DNA from: Herbaspirillum huttiense
GTDB taxonomy: Bacteria; Pseudomonadota; Gammaproteobacteria; Burkholderiales; Burkholderiaceae_D
Assembly: GCF_004367745.1 (NCBI RefSeq)
Contig: NZ_CP037993.1
Span: 682,001 to 746,000 of the forward strand
Direction: 5' to 3'
DNA: 64,000 nucleotides
The notes under the pieces are model-generated. The model was not told where the DNA came from. It did no database searches and saw nothing but the letters and a program-made list of their open reading frames with translations. A program made the position numbers and the translations under genes. Below, one piece after another: positions 25,937-34,352 of this stretch. Numbering within the stretch: the stretch's first letter is position 1; each line of letters opens with the position of its first letter.

Positions 25937-26965
25937 GTGAAAAAATTATTGCCCACCTCCACCGCCGGCAGCCTGCCGAAACCCGTCTGGCTGGCCGAGC
26001 CCGAGAAACTCTGGTCGCCCTGGAAACTGCAGGGCGATGAACTGCAGGAAGCCAAGCGCGATGCGCTGCGCCTGTCGCTGCAGGAGCAGCAGCATGCCGG
26101 CATCGACATCGTCAGTGATGGCGAGCAGACGCGCCAGCATTTCGTGACCACCTTCATCGAGCATCTCGACGGCGTGGATTTTGCAAAGCGCGAGACGGTA
26201 CGCATCCGCAATCGCTATGACGCCAGCGTGCCCACGGTGGTGGGGGCGGTATCGCGCCAGAAGCCGGTGTTCGTGGAAGATGCGCGCTTCCTGCGCAGCC
26301 AGACCGAACAGCCGATCAAGTGGGCGCTGCCCGGCCCCATGACGATGATCGACACGCTCTACGACAATCACTACAAGAGCCGCGAGAAACTGGCCTGGGA
26401 ATTCGCCACGATCCTCAACCAGGAAGCGCGCGAGCTGGAGGCGGCGGGGGTGGACATCATCCAGTTCGATGAACCGGCCTTCAATGTCTTCTTCGATGAG
26501 GTCAACGACTGGGGCGTAGCTGCGCTGGAGCGTGCCATCGAAGGACTCAAGTGCGAGACTGCCGTGCACATCTGCTATGGCTACGGGATCAAGGCCAATA
26601 CCGACTGGAAGAAGACGCTGGGGTCGGAGTGGCGGCAGTATGAGGAGACCTTCCCCAAGCTGCAGGCTTCCAACATCGACATCGTCTCGCTGGAATGCCA
26701 CAACGCGCGCGTGCCGATGGACCTGATTGAACTGATTCGCGGCAAGAAGGTGATGGTCGGTGCCATCGATGTGGCCAGTCACGCGATCGAGACGCCGGAG
26801 GAAGTGGCGGCGACATTGCGCCGGGCTTTGCAGTTCGTGGCGGCGGACAAGCTGTATCCGAGTACCAATTGCGGGATGGCACCCTTGCCGCGTGAAGTGG
26901 CGCGCGGCAAGCTCAGTGCGTTGAGGGCTGGGGCGGAGATGGTGCGCAGGGAGTTGGATGCTTGA
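25937..26965 (+). CDS. mesD: MesD, core methionine synthase (MetE C-terminal-like)
   Basis: 342 residues covering only the catalytic half of MetE; the N-terminal folate-binding half of full-length MetE is missing. Zinc ligands are visible: His211 and Cys213 (HICYG), Glu253 (LECHNAR) and Cys312 (STNCGM). The protein methylates homocysteine using a donor other than folyl-glutamate in the known MesD family. Start is GTG 25937 (VKKLLPTSTAGSLPKP) with AAGG nine bases upstream; a frame from 25886 overlaps mesX and is unlikely. The pair forms an operon. Confidence 0.88.
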   Translation: MKKLLPTSTAGSLPKPVWLAEPEKLWSPWKLQGDELQEAKRDALRLSLQEQQHAGIDIVSDGEQTRQHFVTTFIEHLDGVDFAKRETVRIRNRYDASVPTVVGAVSRQKPVFVEDARFLRSQTEQPIKWALPGPMTMIDTLYDNHYKSREKLAWEFATILNQEARELEAAGVDIIQFDEPAFNVFFDEVNDWGVAALERAIEGLKCETAVHICYGYGIKANTDWKKTLGSEWRQYEETFPKLQASNIDIVSLECHNARVPMDLIELIRGKKVMVGAIDVASHAIETPEEVAATLRRALQFVAADKLYPSTNCGMAPLPREVARGKLSALRAGAEMVRRELDA

Positions 26966-26981
26966 AATTTGCGCGAGCAGA

Positions 26982-27737
26982 TCAATGTACTGGTGATGCT
27001 GCCAATTCTTCGGTCACGCGTTTATTCAAGGCACCGCCAGCCTGGTAGTTTTCGGTAATCAACTTGACGTGAGTTTTGAGTTCGGGAACATACCAGAACG
27101 CGTCGTACATTCTGCCGCTGGCCGACTGTTGCGTGCTGGCGTTTCGGCTGGCGGAAATGGCCACTGAACCAGCCTGGCTGCTGGTGACGGTGGAAGTGGC
27201 GACGGCGGCAGTCGGATTGAATTCCTTGCTCCATTCGCCTTCCATTTCCACTTTGATTGCATGGTAGGTACCAGCCGGTACTTTGATATCGACCCAGCCC
27301 AAGACCGTGTAATTTTTGGTGATGTGCTGCACCTTCGTGCGTGCATCAGGGTTGGCGGTATCGTATTCCACTTTCCAGGTCTTGCCCGGTTTGAGCGGGA
27401 AATCATAGGGACGATTGGTAACGGTATTCTTGCCATTGATGTTTTGCACCACGGCCCAGTCGGCATTGCGCAACAATTCCTTGGGTGGCAGATTGGAGTC
27501 TTCCGCCTTGGCGGAAATGACCATGGTCTTGCTGCCGGAGCGGACAATGGCGACGTCCCATTTCTTGGTGGTAGAGCCGAGTATGCCTGCCGTGTTTTGT
27601 TCTTCGGTGGCTTGATAGACCCAGGCATCACCCTCCTGCAACGATGGCGCATCGGCAGTTTGGGCGTAACTGGCACTGGCGCACAGCAGAGATGCGCTGG
27701 CAGCAAAATAGCCGATGATGGGACGGGTTTTTATCAT
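26982..27737 (-). CDS. Exported protein of unknown function
   Basis: 251 residues with a signal peptide (MIKTRPIIGYFAASASLLC, cleavage near 'ASYAQ'). The mature part is beta-rich with 'GKTWKVEYDT', 'VPAGTYHAIKVE' and 'YVPELKTHVK', and recalls outer-membrane or periplasmic beta-sandwich proteins, but no family is certain. Start ATG 27737 has AGGAT eight bases upstream; the longer in-frame reading includes a poly-Thr run encoded by the ACA/AAC repeat and is rejected. An (AAC)8 repeat lies 19 bases before the start. Confidence 0.78.
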   Translation of the reverse strand: MIKTRPIIGYFAASASLLCASASYAQTADAPSLQEGDAWVYQATEEQNTAGILGSTTKKWDVAIVRSGSKTMVISAKAEDSNLPPKELLRNADWAVVQNINGKNTVTNRPYDFPLKPGKTWKVEYDTANPDARTKVQHITKNYTVLGWVDIKVPAGTYHAIKVEMEGEWSKEFNPTAAVATSTVTSSQAGSVAISASRNASTQQSASGRMYDAFWYVPELKTHVKLITENYQAGGALNKRVTEELAASPVH

Positions 27738-27756
27738 CGAGTATCCTCGTGAGGTC

Positions 27757-27780
27757 GTTGTTGTTGTTGTTGTTGTTGTT
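27757..27780 (-). repeat. (AAC)8 triplet repeat in mRNA leader
   Basis: Eight perfect GTT units on the plus strand, read as AAC on the leader of the exported-protein mRNA, 19 bases before its ATG. It is likely part of the 5' untranslated region. Confidence 0.9.
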
Positions 27781-27966
27781 GTGCAATTGTTGTCGCGCAG
27801 ATGTATGCGGTCAATGCATTGATAGTGCTGTGATGGCAAAACAGCTGCAGCGATCATACGGCCTCTGGCTTTCAAATCACTGACTGATCATTCTCATTCG
27901 GATCGGTGCATTGACCACTCCTTGAGAGAGGCAGATGGGGGCCTGGCTGCAATCGATTTTCCATAT

Positions 27967-27994
27967 GAAAAGGCCACCGAATGGTGGCCTTTTC
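27967..27994. terminator. Bidirectional hairpin terminator after amt
   Basis: A perfect 12-bp stem GAAAAGGCCACC / GGTGGCCTTTTC with a gaat loop. Read on the minus strand it ends in TTTTC and lies about 100 bases after the amt stop codon, so it probably ends the amt transcript. Confidence 0.85.
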
Positions 27995-28094
27995 AAAAGC
28001 GTCGACGCTTTGGTGATGGTAGTTTTATTTCAGTCCCGAGGAGTCCGATCGATTCGAATGGGCTCGCCAGATTTCATTGTTGCTTGTCACCGTC

Positions 28095-29297
28095 TTACCA
28101 GCTGGTCTCCCTCTCCGCCGTAGAAGAAATCTTGTGAATGGCCAAATCCGCCCCTTCAAATTCCTGCTCCGGATCCAGCCGTATCCCCACTGCCTTCTTC
28201 AGCAAGCCATAGACGATCCATCCGCCCGCTGCCGCAATGGCGATTCCCATGATGCTGCCGATGAGCTGCGACATGAACGACACGCCACCGCGTCCGCCCA
28301 GCGCCTGCAAGCCGAAGATGCCCGCCGCCAGTCCGCCCCACAGTCCGCACAAGCCATGCAGCGGCCACACGCCCAGCACATCGTCGATCTTCCACTTGTT
28401 CTGGGTGCGGGTGAACATCCACACGAAAATCGCCCCCGCAATGCCGCCGGTAACCAGTGCACCCAGCGGATGCATCAGGTCCGAGCCGGCGCACACCGCC
28501 ACCAGGCCGGCCAGCGGGCCGTTGTAGGCGAAGCCGGGATCGTTGCGGCCCATCAGCAGCGCCACCAGCGTGCCGCCGGCCATGGCCATGAGCGAATTCA
28601 TGGCGACCAGGCCATTCATCTTGTCCAAGGTCTGCGCGCTCATCACGTTGAAGCCGAACCATCCCACCGTCAGAATCCACGCACCCAAGGCCAGGAAAGG
28701 AATGTTGGAGGGCGGATGCGCCGCCACCGCGCCTTCCTTGCTGTAGCGGCCACGGCGTGCGCCCAGCAGCAGGACCGCCGGCAGCGCGATCCAGCCACCC
28801 ACCGCGTGGACCACGATGGAGCCGGCGAAGTCATGGAACTCGGCGCCGAAGGTGGCCGCCAGCCAGGCTTGCACGCCCAGGTGCTGGTTCCACGCGATGC
28901 CCTCGAAGAAGGGATAGACCAGTCCCACCAGCACCGCCGTGGCGATCAGCTGCGGATTGAATTTGGAACGCTCGGCAATGCCGCCCGAGATGATCGCCGG
29001 GATGGCCGCCGCGAAGGTCAGCAAGAAGAAGAATTTCACCAGCTCGAAACCGCTGCGCTCGGCCAGCGTTTCGGCACCGGCAAAGAAGCTCACGCCGTAA
29101 GCCACGTAATAGCCGATGAAGAAATAGACGATGGTCGACACCGCAAAGTCGGCCAGGATCTTCACCAGGGCATTGACCTGGTTCTTCTTGCGCACCGTCC
29201 CCAGTTCCAGGAAGGCAAAGCCGGCATGCATGGCCAGGATCATGATCGCCCCCAGCAAAATGAAGAGGGCGTCTGCGCCGTTTTTGTGATCGTCCAC
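28095..29297 (-). CDS. amt: Ammonium transporter
   Basis: 400 residues with about 11 membrane helices. It contains 'HAGFAFLELGTVRKKN', the conserved Phe-gate region, and the twin pore histidines, one in 'IVVHAVGGWIAL' and one in 'PLHGLCGLWGG'. The protein conducts ammonium/ammonia across the inner membrane. The start is GTG 29297 with GGGAG eight bases upstream; the alternative GTG at 29342 would put the sigma-54 promoter too close. No glnK is adjacent. A sigma-54 promoter and an NtrC-like site upstream imply nitrogen control. Confidence 0.9.
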   Translation of the reverse strand: MDDHKNGADALFILLGAIMILAMHAGFAFLELGTVRKKNQVNALVKILADFAVSTIVYFFIGYYVAYGVSFFAGAETLAERSGFELVKFFFLLTFAAAIPAIISGGIAERSKFNPQLIATAVLVGLVYPFFEGIAWNQHLGVQAWLAATFGAEFHDFAGSIVVHAVGGWIALPAVLLLGARRGRYSKEGAVAAHPPSNIPFLALGAWILTVGWFGFNVMSAQTLDKMNGLVAMNSLMAMAGGTLVALLMGRNDPGFAYNGPLAGLVAVCAGSDLMHPLGALVTGGIAGAIFVWMFTRTQNKWKIDDVLGVWPLHGLCGLWGGLAAGIFGLQALGGRGGVSFMSQLIGSIMGIAIAAAGGWIVYGLLKKAVGIRLDPEQEFEGADLAIHKISSTAERETSW

Positions 29298-29349
29298 CAG
29301 AAAATCTCCCAAAAAGTGTGCAAGGAAATGCTTGAAAGCCACGACTAAA

Positions 29350-29364
29350 GCAATTTCCGTTCCA
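29350..29364 (-). promoter_or_regulatory. Sigma-54 promoter of amt
   Basis: The minus strand reads TGGAAC-GGAAA-TTGC, against the consensus TGGCAC-N5-TTGC. The predicted transcript starts about 40 bases before the GTG start codon. Confidence 0.8.
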
Positions 29365-29439
29365 TTTTGGTGATTATTTTGCAGTTGGCTGATTTTAAAG
29401 AACTTTTCAGGTGCATCAGCCTATATCCATTCTTTTGGC

Positions 29440-29456
29440 CGCACGAAGAGTGTGCA
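29440..29456 (-). promoter_or_regulatory. NtrC-like binding site upstream of amt
   Basis: The minus strand reads TGCACA-CTCTT-CGTGCG, close to the NtrC consensus TGCACC-N5-GGTGCA, and sits about 75-90 bases above the sigma-54 promoter, a typical enhancer spacing. Confidence 0.6.
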
Positions 29457-29536
29457 AGACGAGGCGCGCCTTCAAAGGCCGGCTGCATTTTGGTGCGCAG
29501 AGCTGCCGGGCTTCAGAATGCTCCCTGAGAGCCGAG

Positions 29537-30493
29537 TCAGTGCGATGACACGAACAGCGCCGACGGTTCCGGATCGGGCAGCGCATACGCATCCTTCATC
29601 CGCGCCACCTCTTGCGTCGGCGGCAGGTCGAACAGGCGTTTGAATTCGCGGCTGAACTGGGATGCACTCTCGTAGCCGACGCGTGCGCTGGCTTCGGCCA
29701 CCGTCAGGCCATTGCGCAGCATCAGCAGTCGCGCCTGATGCAGGCGCGTCGATTTCAGGTATTGCATCGGCGAGGTAGCGGTGACCGCCTTGAAATGCGC
29801 ATGGAAGGAAGGCGGACTCATTCCGGCCTCGTGCGCGAGCTGCTCCACATCCAGTTTGTCCGCGTAGGCGGCATGGATCTTCCTGATGGCCCTGGCGACT
29901 TTTCCATACTGCCCGTCAGTGCGCAGTGCGGCGCGCATGGAGGCACCTTGCCGGCCCGTGAGTACCCGCAGGTAGATCTCCTTCACCAGTGAACGGCCCA
30001 GGATCCTGGCTTCCATCGGCACCCGCATCGCTTCCAGAAAACGCAGCACGGAGGCGGACATGCTGGCATCCATCCGGGTCGCGAACATGGTCTGCGGATG
30101 GGCGGAGAGGTCGGCATCGTCCATCTGCACCAGCACTTCAGCCAGCAGCTGAAAATCCAGCCGGAAATAGATCGCCAGCAAAGGCGTCTTCTCTGTGGCG
30201 TCGGTTTCCATCGTGAACGGGACGGGTACCGAAACAGCCAGGTAGTGACGGGCATCATAGAGATAGGTTTGCCCGCCGAGGAATCCACGCTTGCGTCCCT
30301 GCACGACCACCACGATGCCCGGCTCATAGAGGACCGGCGTTTCACTCAATGCACGGTTGGACCTGAGGAAGCGCACATCCGGCAGCAGCGACAGGTTGTA
30401 GCCCTCGTCAGGGGCGAGCTCGGTGAGCAGCTGCACCATGCGCTGGTGCGCATTCGATTTTTTCTGCGCGGATTTCTTCGTGCTTGCCGACAT
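29537..30493 (-). CDS. AraC-family regulator
   Basis: About 318 residues. An N-terminal sensing domain (AraC_N type, 'YEPGIVVVVQGRKRG', 'DARHYLAVSVPVPF') is followed by two helix-turn-helix motifs in the C-terminal 100 residues ('LDVEQLAHEAGMSPPSFHAH' and 'TVAEASARVGYESASQFSRE'). Start at ATG 30493 (MSASTKK) is chosen; ATG 30505 and a start at 30538 are possible. It is divergent from an SDR gene, which it probably controls. Confidence 0.87.
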   Translation of the reverse strand: MSASTKKSAQKKSNAHQRMVQLLTELAPDEGYNLSLLPDVRFLRSNRALSETPVLYEPGIVVVVQGRKRGFLGGQTYLYDARHYLAVSVPVPFTMETDATEKTPLLAIYFRLDFQLLAEVLVQMDDADLSAHPQTMFATRMDASMSASVLRFLEAMRVPMEARILGRSLVKEIYLRVLTGRQGASMRAALRTDGQYGKVARAIRKIHAAYADKLDVEQLAHEAGMSPPSFHAHFKAVTATSPMQYLKSTRLHQARLLMLRNGLTVAEASARVGYESASQFSREFKRLFDLPPTQEVARMKDAYALPDPEPSALFVSSH

Positions 30494-30644
30494 GGGCAAT
30501 CTCATAGTTTTAGGCAAACACCACATGCTAACCGACATGGTGGATTTGTGGAGTCCTGCCTATGATGGCACCCATCGTCCTCTGCGTCGGGAAGCTGCTT
30601 CGGCCTCCGGGAGAGGCCACCATCAAGGAGCTAAAAGGATTCCC
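30494..30644. promoter_or_regulatory. Divergent promoter region, AraC regulator / SDR
   Basis: 151 bases. TATGAT at 30561-30566 is a plausible -10 box for the rightward SDR gene. Confidence 0.45.
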
Positions 30645-31475
30645 ATGAAAAATTGCAAGACATTGCATTTCCTGATTACGGGCGTGAGCTCGGGCTTTGG
30701 CCGGGCGCTGGCGGATGCTGCCCTGCAGGCTGGCCATTCAGTAACAGGCACAGTACGCAGCCAAGCCGCCAAAGAGCAATTCGAGCAGCTTGATCCCGCA
30801 CGGGCGACGGCCATCGTTCTCGATGTGACCGATTTCCCCGCCATTGCTGCGGTGGCCGAACACCTGGCTCCGGTGGATGTGCTGATCAACAACGCCGGCT
30901 ATGGACATGAAGGCGCGCTCGAAGAATCCTCGCTTGAAGAGATGCGGCACCAGTTCGATGTCAACGTGTTTGGTGCCGTGGCCATGATGAAGGCCGTGCT
31001 GCCCACCATGCGCGCAAGACGCAGCGGCCACATCATCAACATCACCTCCATGGGGGGATTCATCACCATGCCGGGTATCGCCTATTACTGCGGCAGCAAG
31101 TTCGCCCTGGAAGGCATTTCCGAGACCCTGGCCAAGGAAGTGGCGGCGTTCGGCATCAAGGTCACCGCCGTGGCGCCCGGTTCCTTCCGTACCGACTGGG
31201 CAGGGCGTTCCATGGTGCGCTCGCCCCGCAGCATTGCGGATTACGATGCCGTGATCGATCCGATCCGTGCGGCACGCCAGGCCAAGAGCGGACACCAGCT
31301 CGGCGACCCGGCCAAGGCGGCGCAGGTGATCCTCGACATTGCCGGCGATGCCAACGCGCCGGTCCATCTCCTGCTGGGCAGCGATGCCGTCAAGCTGGTG
31401 CGCGAAAAGCTGGCGCGGATGGGCGAGGAAATCGACGCATGGGAAACGATCTCGGCATCAACGGATTTCCGGTGA
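30645..31475 (+). CDS. Short-chain dehydrogenase/reductase
   Basis: 276 residues. TGVSSGFG matches the glycine-rich cofactor motif; NNAGYG, Ser in 'NITSMGG' and YYCGSK supply the active site. The C-terminal extension 'PVHLLLGSDAVKLVREKL' resembles the SDR group often annotated as retinol dehydrogenase-like or DltE-like. AAAGGA precedes ATG 30645. It is divergent from the AraC gene and ends before a palindromic terminator. Substrate unknown. Confidence 0.88.
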   Translation: MKNCKTLHFLITGVSSGFGRALADAALQAGHSVTGTVRSQAAKEQFEQLDPARATAIVLDVTDFPAIAAVAEHLAPVDVLINNAGYGHEGALEESSLEEMRHQFDVNVFGAVAMMKAVLPTMRARRSGHIINITSMGGFITMPGIAYYCGSKFALEGISETLAKEVAAFGIKVTAVAPGSFRTDWAGRSMVRSPRSIADYDAVIDPIRAARQAKSGHQLGDPAKAAQVILDIAGDANAPVHLLLGSDAVKLVREKLARMGEEIDAWETISASTDFR

Positions 31476-31561
31476 ACGATCTTGCGTGAGAGTCCGATGT
31501 CGTTGAGATAGTGTGATGCCTGGATCGATCCCGACACTATCCATCGGGAAGAGGCGAGATC

Positions 31562-31586
31562 ATGCGGCCCTAGGGCCGCATTTTTT
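31562..31586 (+). terminator. Palindromic rho-independent terminator
   Basis: A perfect 20-bp palindrome ATGCGGCCCTAGGGCCGCAT followed by T's; it ends the SDR transcript. A second inverted repeat, GATAGTGT...ACACTATC, precedes it at 31507-31541. Confidence 0.88.
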
Positions 31587-31717
31587 ACGAGAAGAGCGCT
31601 GCATGTTTCTGCGGTCAGGACTGGTCAGCAGGGTTTCATCGGACGGTCATATTCGGTTGCTAGATTGCAAGCCCCCGTGTCTTCGTCACTCTTTCCCTCA
31701 CCCTCACAGGAGTCGCC

Positions 31718-33337
31718 ATGCCAGACCGCAACCCGCCAGCCGACCACAGCCGCCGCCGCTTCCTGCGCGACAGCGCAGTCACGACGATTGCCGCCACTAC
31801 CACCTTGGCCGCACCGGCCGCCTTTTCCGCTGCCCCCGCCATCGTCACTTCCGAGCGCCTGCGCCCGCAATTCCCCGGCGGCATCATGAGCGGCGATGTC
31901 ACCCGCGACAGCGCCATGATCTGGGCGCGCGCCGACCGCAATGCGCGCATGCTGGTCGAGTATTCCACCCGCGAGGATTTCAGCAACCCGGTGCGCATCG
32001 CCGGTCCCACCGCACTGGCGCGTGAGGACTACACTGCCCGCGTCGACCTGCGCGGCCTGCCGGCCGGTCAGCGTCTCTACTACCGCGTGCGCTTCCAGGA
32101 CCTGGTGCATGAGTCCGCCCTGAGCGAACCGCTGACCGGCAGCCTCATGCTGCCCGCCACCACGCCTGCCCAGGCGCGCGACATCACCTTCGCCTTCTCG
32201 GGCGACGAAGCCGGCCAGGGCTGGGGCATCAACGAACAGTGGGGCGGTTATCGCGTATATGAAAGCATGCGCCGCTTCCGTCCGGATTTCTTCATCCACT
32301 CGGGCGACCAGATCTATGCCGATGGTCCCATCCAGGCCGAAGTGAAGCTGGAGGACGGAACGCTGTGGCGCAACGTGGTGACCGAAGCCAAATCCAAGGT
32401 CGCGCAGACGCTGGACGACTATCGCGGCAACTTCGCCTACAACATGCTGGACGCCAACAAGCGCCGCTTCGCCGCCGAGGTGCCCTTCCTGGTGCAGTGG
32501 GATGACCACGAAGTCCGCAACAACTGGTATCCCGGCCAGGTGATCGGTGCCGCCGAAAAGCGCTACGACGAACGCAACATCGACGTGCTCGCCGCCCGCG
32601 CGCGCCAGGCCATGTTCGAACACAATCCCTTCCGCATCGACAGCGCCGATCCTTTCCGCATCTACCGCGCCTTCAACCACGGTCCGCTGCTGGACGTGTT
32701 CATGCTGGACGAGCGCAGCTATCGCGGCCGCAATTCTCCCAACCGCCAGAAGGGCGGCCACGACGCCGATTTCCTCGGCCCCGAGCAGATGCGCTGGATC
32801 AAGCAGGCGCTGCTGCGTTCGCGCTCGACCTGGAAGCTCATCGCCAGCGACATGCCGATCTCCATCGTGGTGCCGGACCTGAACCCGGATGTGCCCCAAG
32901 GCACCTTCGAGGCCTGGGCCAATGCCGACAACGGCAAGCCCTCCGGGCGCGAACTGGAAGTAGCCGAACTGCTGCGCTTCATCAAGCAGCACGACATCAA
33001 GAACGTGGTGTGGGTGACCGCCGATGTGCACTACGCATCAGCCACGCACTACGCGCCCGAGCGTGCGCAGTTCACCGACTTCAAGCCCTTCTGGGAATTC
33101 GTCGGCGGCCCCATCAATGCGGGGACCTTCGGGCCGGGCGAGATCGATCGCACCTTTGGTCCGGATGTGCGTTTCGTCAGCATCCCGGCGGACATGAAGC
33201 AGAACCGTTCGCCGGTCGAGCTGCTGCAATTCTTCGGCATCGGCAAGATCGACGCCAGGAGCAAGACCCTCACCGTCACGCTGCACAACACCGACGGCAA
33301 GGAAATCTACAAGGTGGAATTGCCGCCCGAGGCCTGA
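31718..33337 (+). CDS. phoD: PhoD-family alkaline phosphatase/phosphodiesterase, Tat-exported
   Basis: 539 residues. A twin-arginine signal (SRRRFLRD, 11-18) followed by a hydrophobic stretch marks Tat export. The mature domain carries PhoD metal motifs: 'FAFSGDEAG', 'FFIHSGDQIYAD', 'QWDDHEVRNNWY' and 'WVTADVHYASATHY'. PhoD enzymes hydrolyse phosphomono- and diesters with Ca/Fe. ACAGGAG precedes ATG 31718. No clear Pho box was found. It stands alone between a terminator and a convergent IclR gene. Confidence 0.9.
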   Translation: MPDRNPPADHSRRRFLRDSAVTTIAATTTLAAPAAFSAAPAIVTSERLRPQFPGGIMSGDVTRDSAMIWARADRNARMLVEYSTREDFSNPVRIAGPTALAREDYTARVDLRGLPAGQRLYYRVRFQDLVHESALSEPLTGSLMLPATTPAQARDITFAFSGDEAGQGWGINEQWGGYRVYESMRRFRPDFFIHSGDQIYADGPIQAEVKLEDGTLWRNVVTEAKSKVAQTLDDYRGNFAYNMLDANKRRFAAEVPFLVQWDDHEVRNNWYPGQVIGAAEKRYDERNIDVLAARARQAMFEHNPFRIDSADPFRIYRAFNHGPLLDVFMLDERSYRGRNSPNRQKGGHDADFLGPEQMRWIKQALLRSRSTWKLIASDMPISIVVPDLNPDVPQGTFEAWANADNGKPSGRELEVAELLRFIKQHDIKNVVWVTADVHYASATHYAPERAQFTDFKPFWEFVGGPINAGTFGPGEIDRTFGPDVRFVSIPADMKQNRSPVELLQFFGIGKIDARSKTLTVTLHNTDGKEIYKVELPPEA

Positions 33338-33364
33338 TCGCGTGCGGAGCGAATCGGACCGGAC

Positions 33365-34159
33365 TCAGCCCGGTCCGGCAAGCTTGCGCGAGATGTTCGC
33401 GCAGGCTTGCAGCAGCGGTGTCACATACGCCTGCTGCGCATCGGGCAGGCGGCGATAGAGCGGAATGCTCACGCTCACGCAGGCCACCGGCACGCCATCG
33501 GCACCGACGATGGCAGCACCGTAACAAAAAATCTGCGCTTCGTTTTCTTCACGATCTTCGGCGTAGCCGCGCGTGTGGGTCTCTTCGACATCGGCGCGCA
33601 GCGCCTCCAGCGTGGTGTGTGTGTTGGATGTGAAGGCTTCCAGATGCAGCGTGCGCATCAGGCGTTCGCGCTGCGCTTGCGCCAGCCCGGCCAGATAGGC
33701 TTTCCCCACCGAACTCGAATACAAGGTCACGCGCGTGCCGATGCGCGAATCCATGCGCACGGCTTGCGGACTTTCCAGTTTCTCGATGTAGACCATGCTG
33801 TGATCGCTGGGCACGGCCAGGTGTACCGTCTCGCGCGTGATGTCGCGCAGCTGGCGCAGCGACTCGATGGCCGTGGTGCGGATGTCACTGCGGTCCCAGG
33901 CGCGGCTGGCCAGATGGATGAGACGTGGCCCGACTTCATACTGCTTGCTGCGCGGGTTTTCCACCACCATGCCCTCGGCCATCAGCGCGCCCAGGATGCG
34001 ATACACCGTCGGACGCGGATAGCCCGACAGCGCCGCCAGTTGCGCAATGGAGAGCGGCGCTTCCTGATCGGCGATCAGCTGCAGCACCGCCATGAACTTG
34101 GAGAAGGCGGCAGTGCCCGCGATCTTGTTGTCGTCAGCTTGTTTGTCGTGGTCGGGCAT
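33365..34159 (-). CDS. IclR-family transcriptional regulator
   Basis: 264 residues. Winged HTH at about 18-80 ('FSKFMAVLQLIADQ', 'LSGYPRPTVYRILGAL'), then the IclR effector domain with 'RMDSRIGTRVTLYSSSVGKAYLAGL' and 'EDREENEAQIFCYGAAIVGADG'. ATG 34159 begins 50 bases below an array of GTAC boxes, so autoregulation is likely. Upstream lies the cupin-SDR-MFS-SDR operon with its own terminator; the protein is a good candidate regulator of that operon. Confidence 0.88.
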   Translation of the reverse strand: MPDHDKQADDNKIAGTAAFSKFMAVLQLIADQEAPLSIAQLAALSGYPRPTVYRILGALMAEGMVVENPRSKQYEVGPRLIHLASRAWDRSDIRTTAIESLRQLRDITRETVHLAVPSDHSMVYIEKLESPQAVRMDSRIGTRVTLYSSSVGKAYLAGLAQAQRERLMRTLHLEAFTSNTHTTLEALRADVEETHTRGYAEDREENEAQIFCYGAAIVGADGVPVACVSVSIPLYRRLPDAQQAYVTPLLQACANISRKLAGPG

Positions 34160-34209
34160 GAGCGCGGGATCGTGGGGCAGGAGTGGATCAAGGACAGGGG
34201 CAGGATTGC

Positions 34210-34249
34210 GTACAAGATTCAGTACGGAAATCCGTACAGAATTCTGTAC
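34210..34249. promoter_or_regulatory. Four GTAC boxes at 12-bp spacing, probable IclR operator array
   Basis: GTAC occurs at 34210, 34222, 34234 and 34246. Each neighbouring pair forms a 16-bp palindrome: GTACAAGATTCAGTAC, GTACGGAAATCCGTAC and the perfect GTACAGAATTCTGTAC. They lie in the promoter of the iclR gene. Binding is inferred. Confidence 0.7.
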
Positions 34250-34283
34250 CGAATTCGCGCCAGATTATAGCCGAGCCCATATG

Positions 34284-34317
34284 CAAAAAATCCCGCGCCG
34301 TCTGGAGCCGGCGCGGG
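34284..34317 (-). terminator. Rho-independent terminator of the SDR operon
   Basis: The minus strand has CCCGCGCC / GGCGCGGG followed by ATTTTTT, 36 bases after the SDR stop. Confidence 0.88.
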
Positions 34318-34352
34318 CAAATGGCATTGCACGTGAAAAGATTGCGTTGGCC

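Noticed and set aside
27738..27875. N-terminal extension of the exported protein through the AAC repeat (poly-Thr run)
   Set aside because: It would hide a good signal peptide at 27737, and the repeat is better explained as leader sequence.
28077..29348. A 423-codon open frame on the plus strand opposite amt
   Set aside because: His/Gln/Arg-rich shadow of the ammonium transporter; also crosses its sigma-54 promoter region.
31587..31717. Pho box before phoD
   Set aside because: Only a weak resemblance (CGGTCAT ATTC GGTTGCT) to the repeated CTGTCAT pattern.
31625..33031. A 468-codon open frame opposite phoD
   Set aside because: Shadow of the PhoD gene, whose Tat signal and metal motifs are clear.
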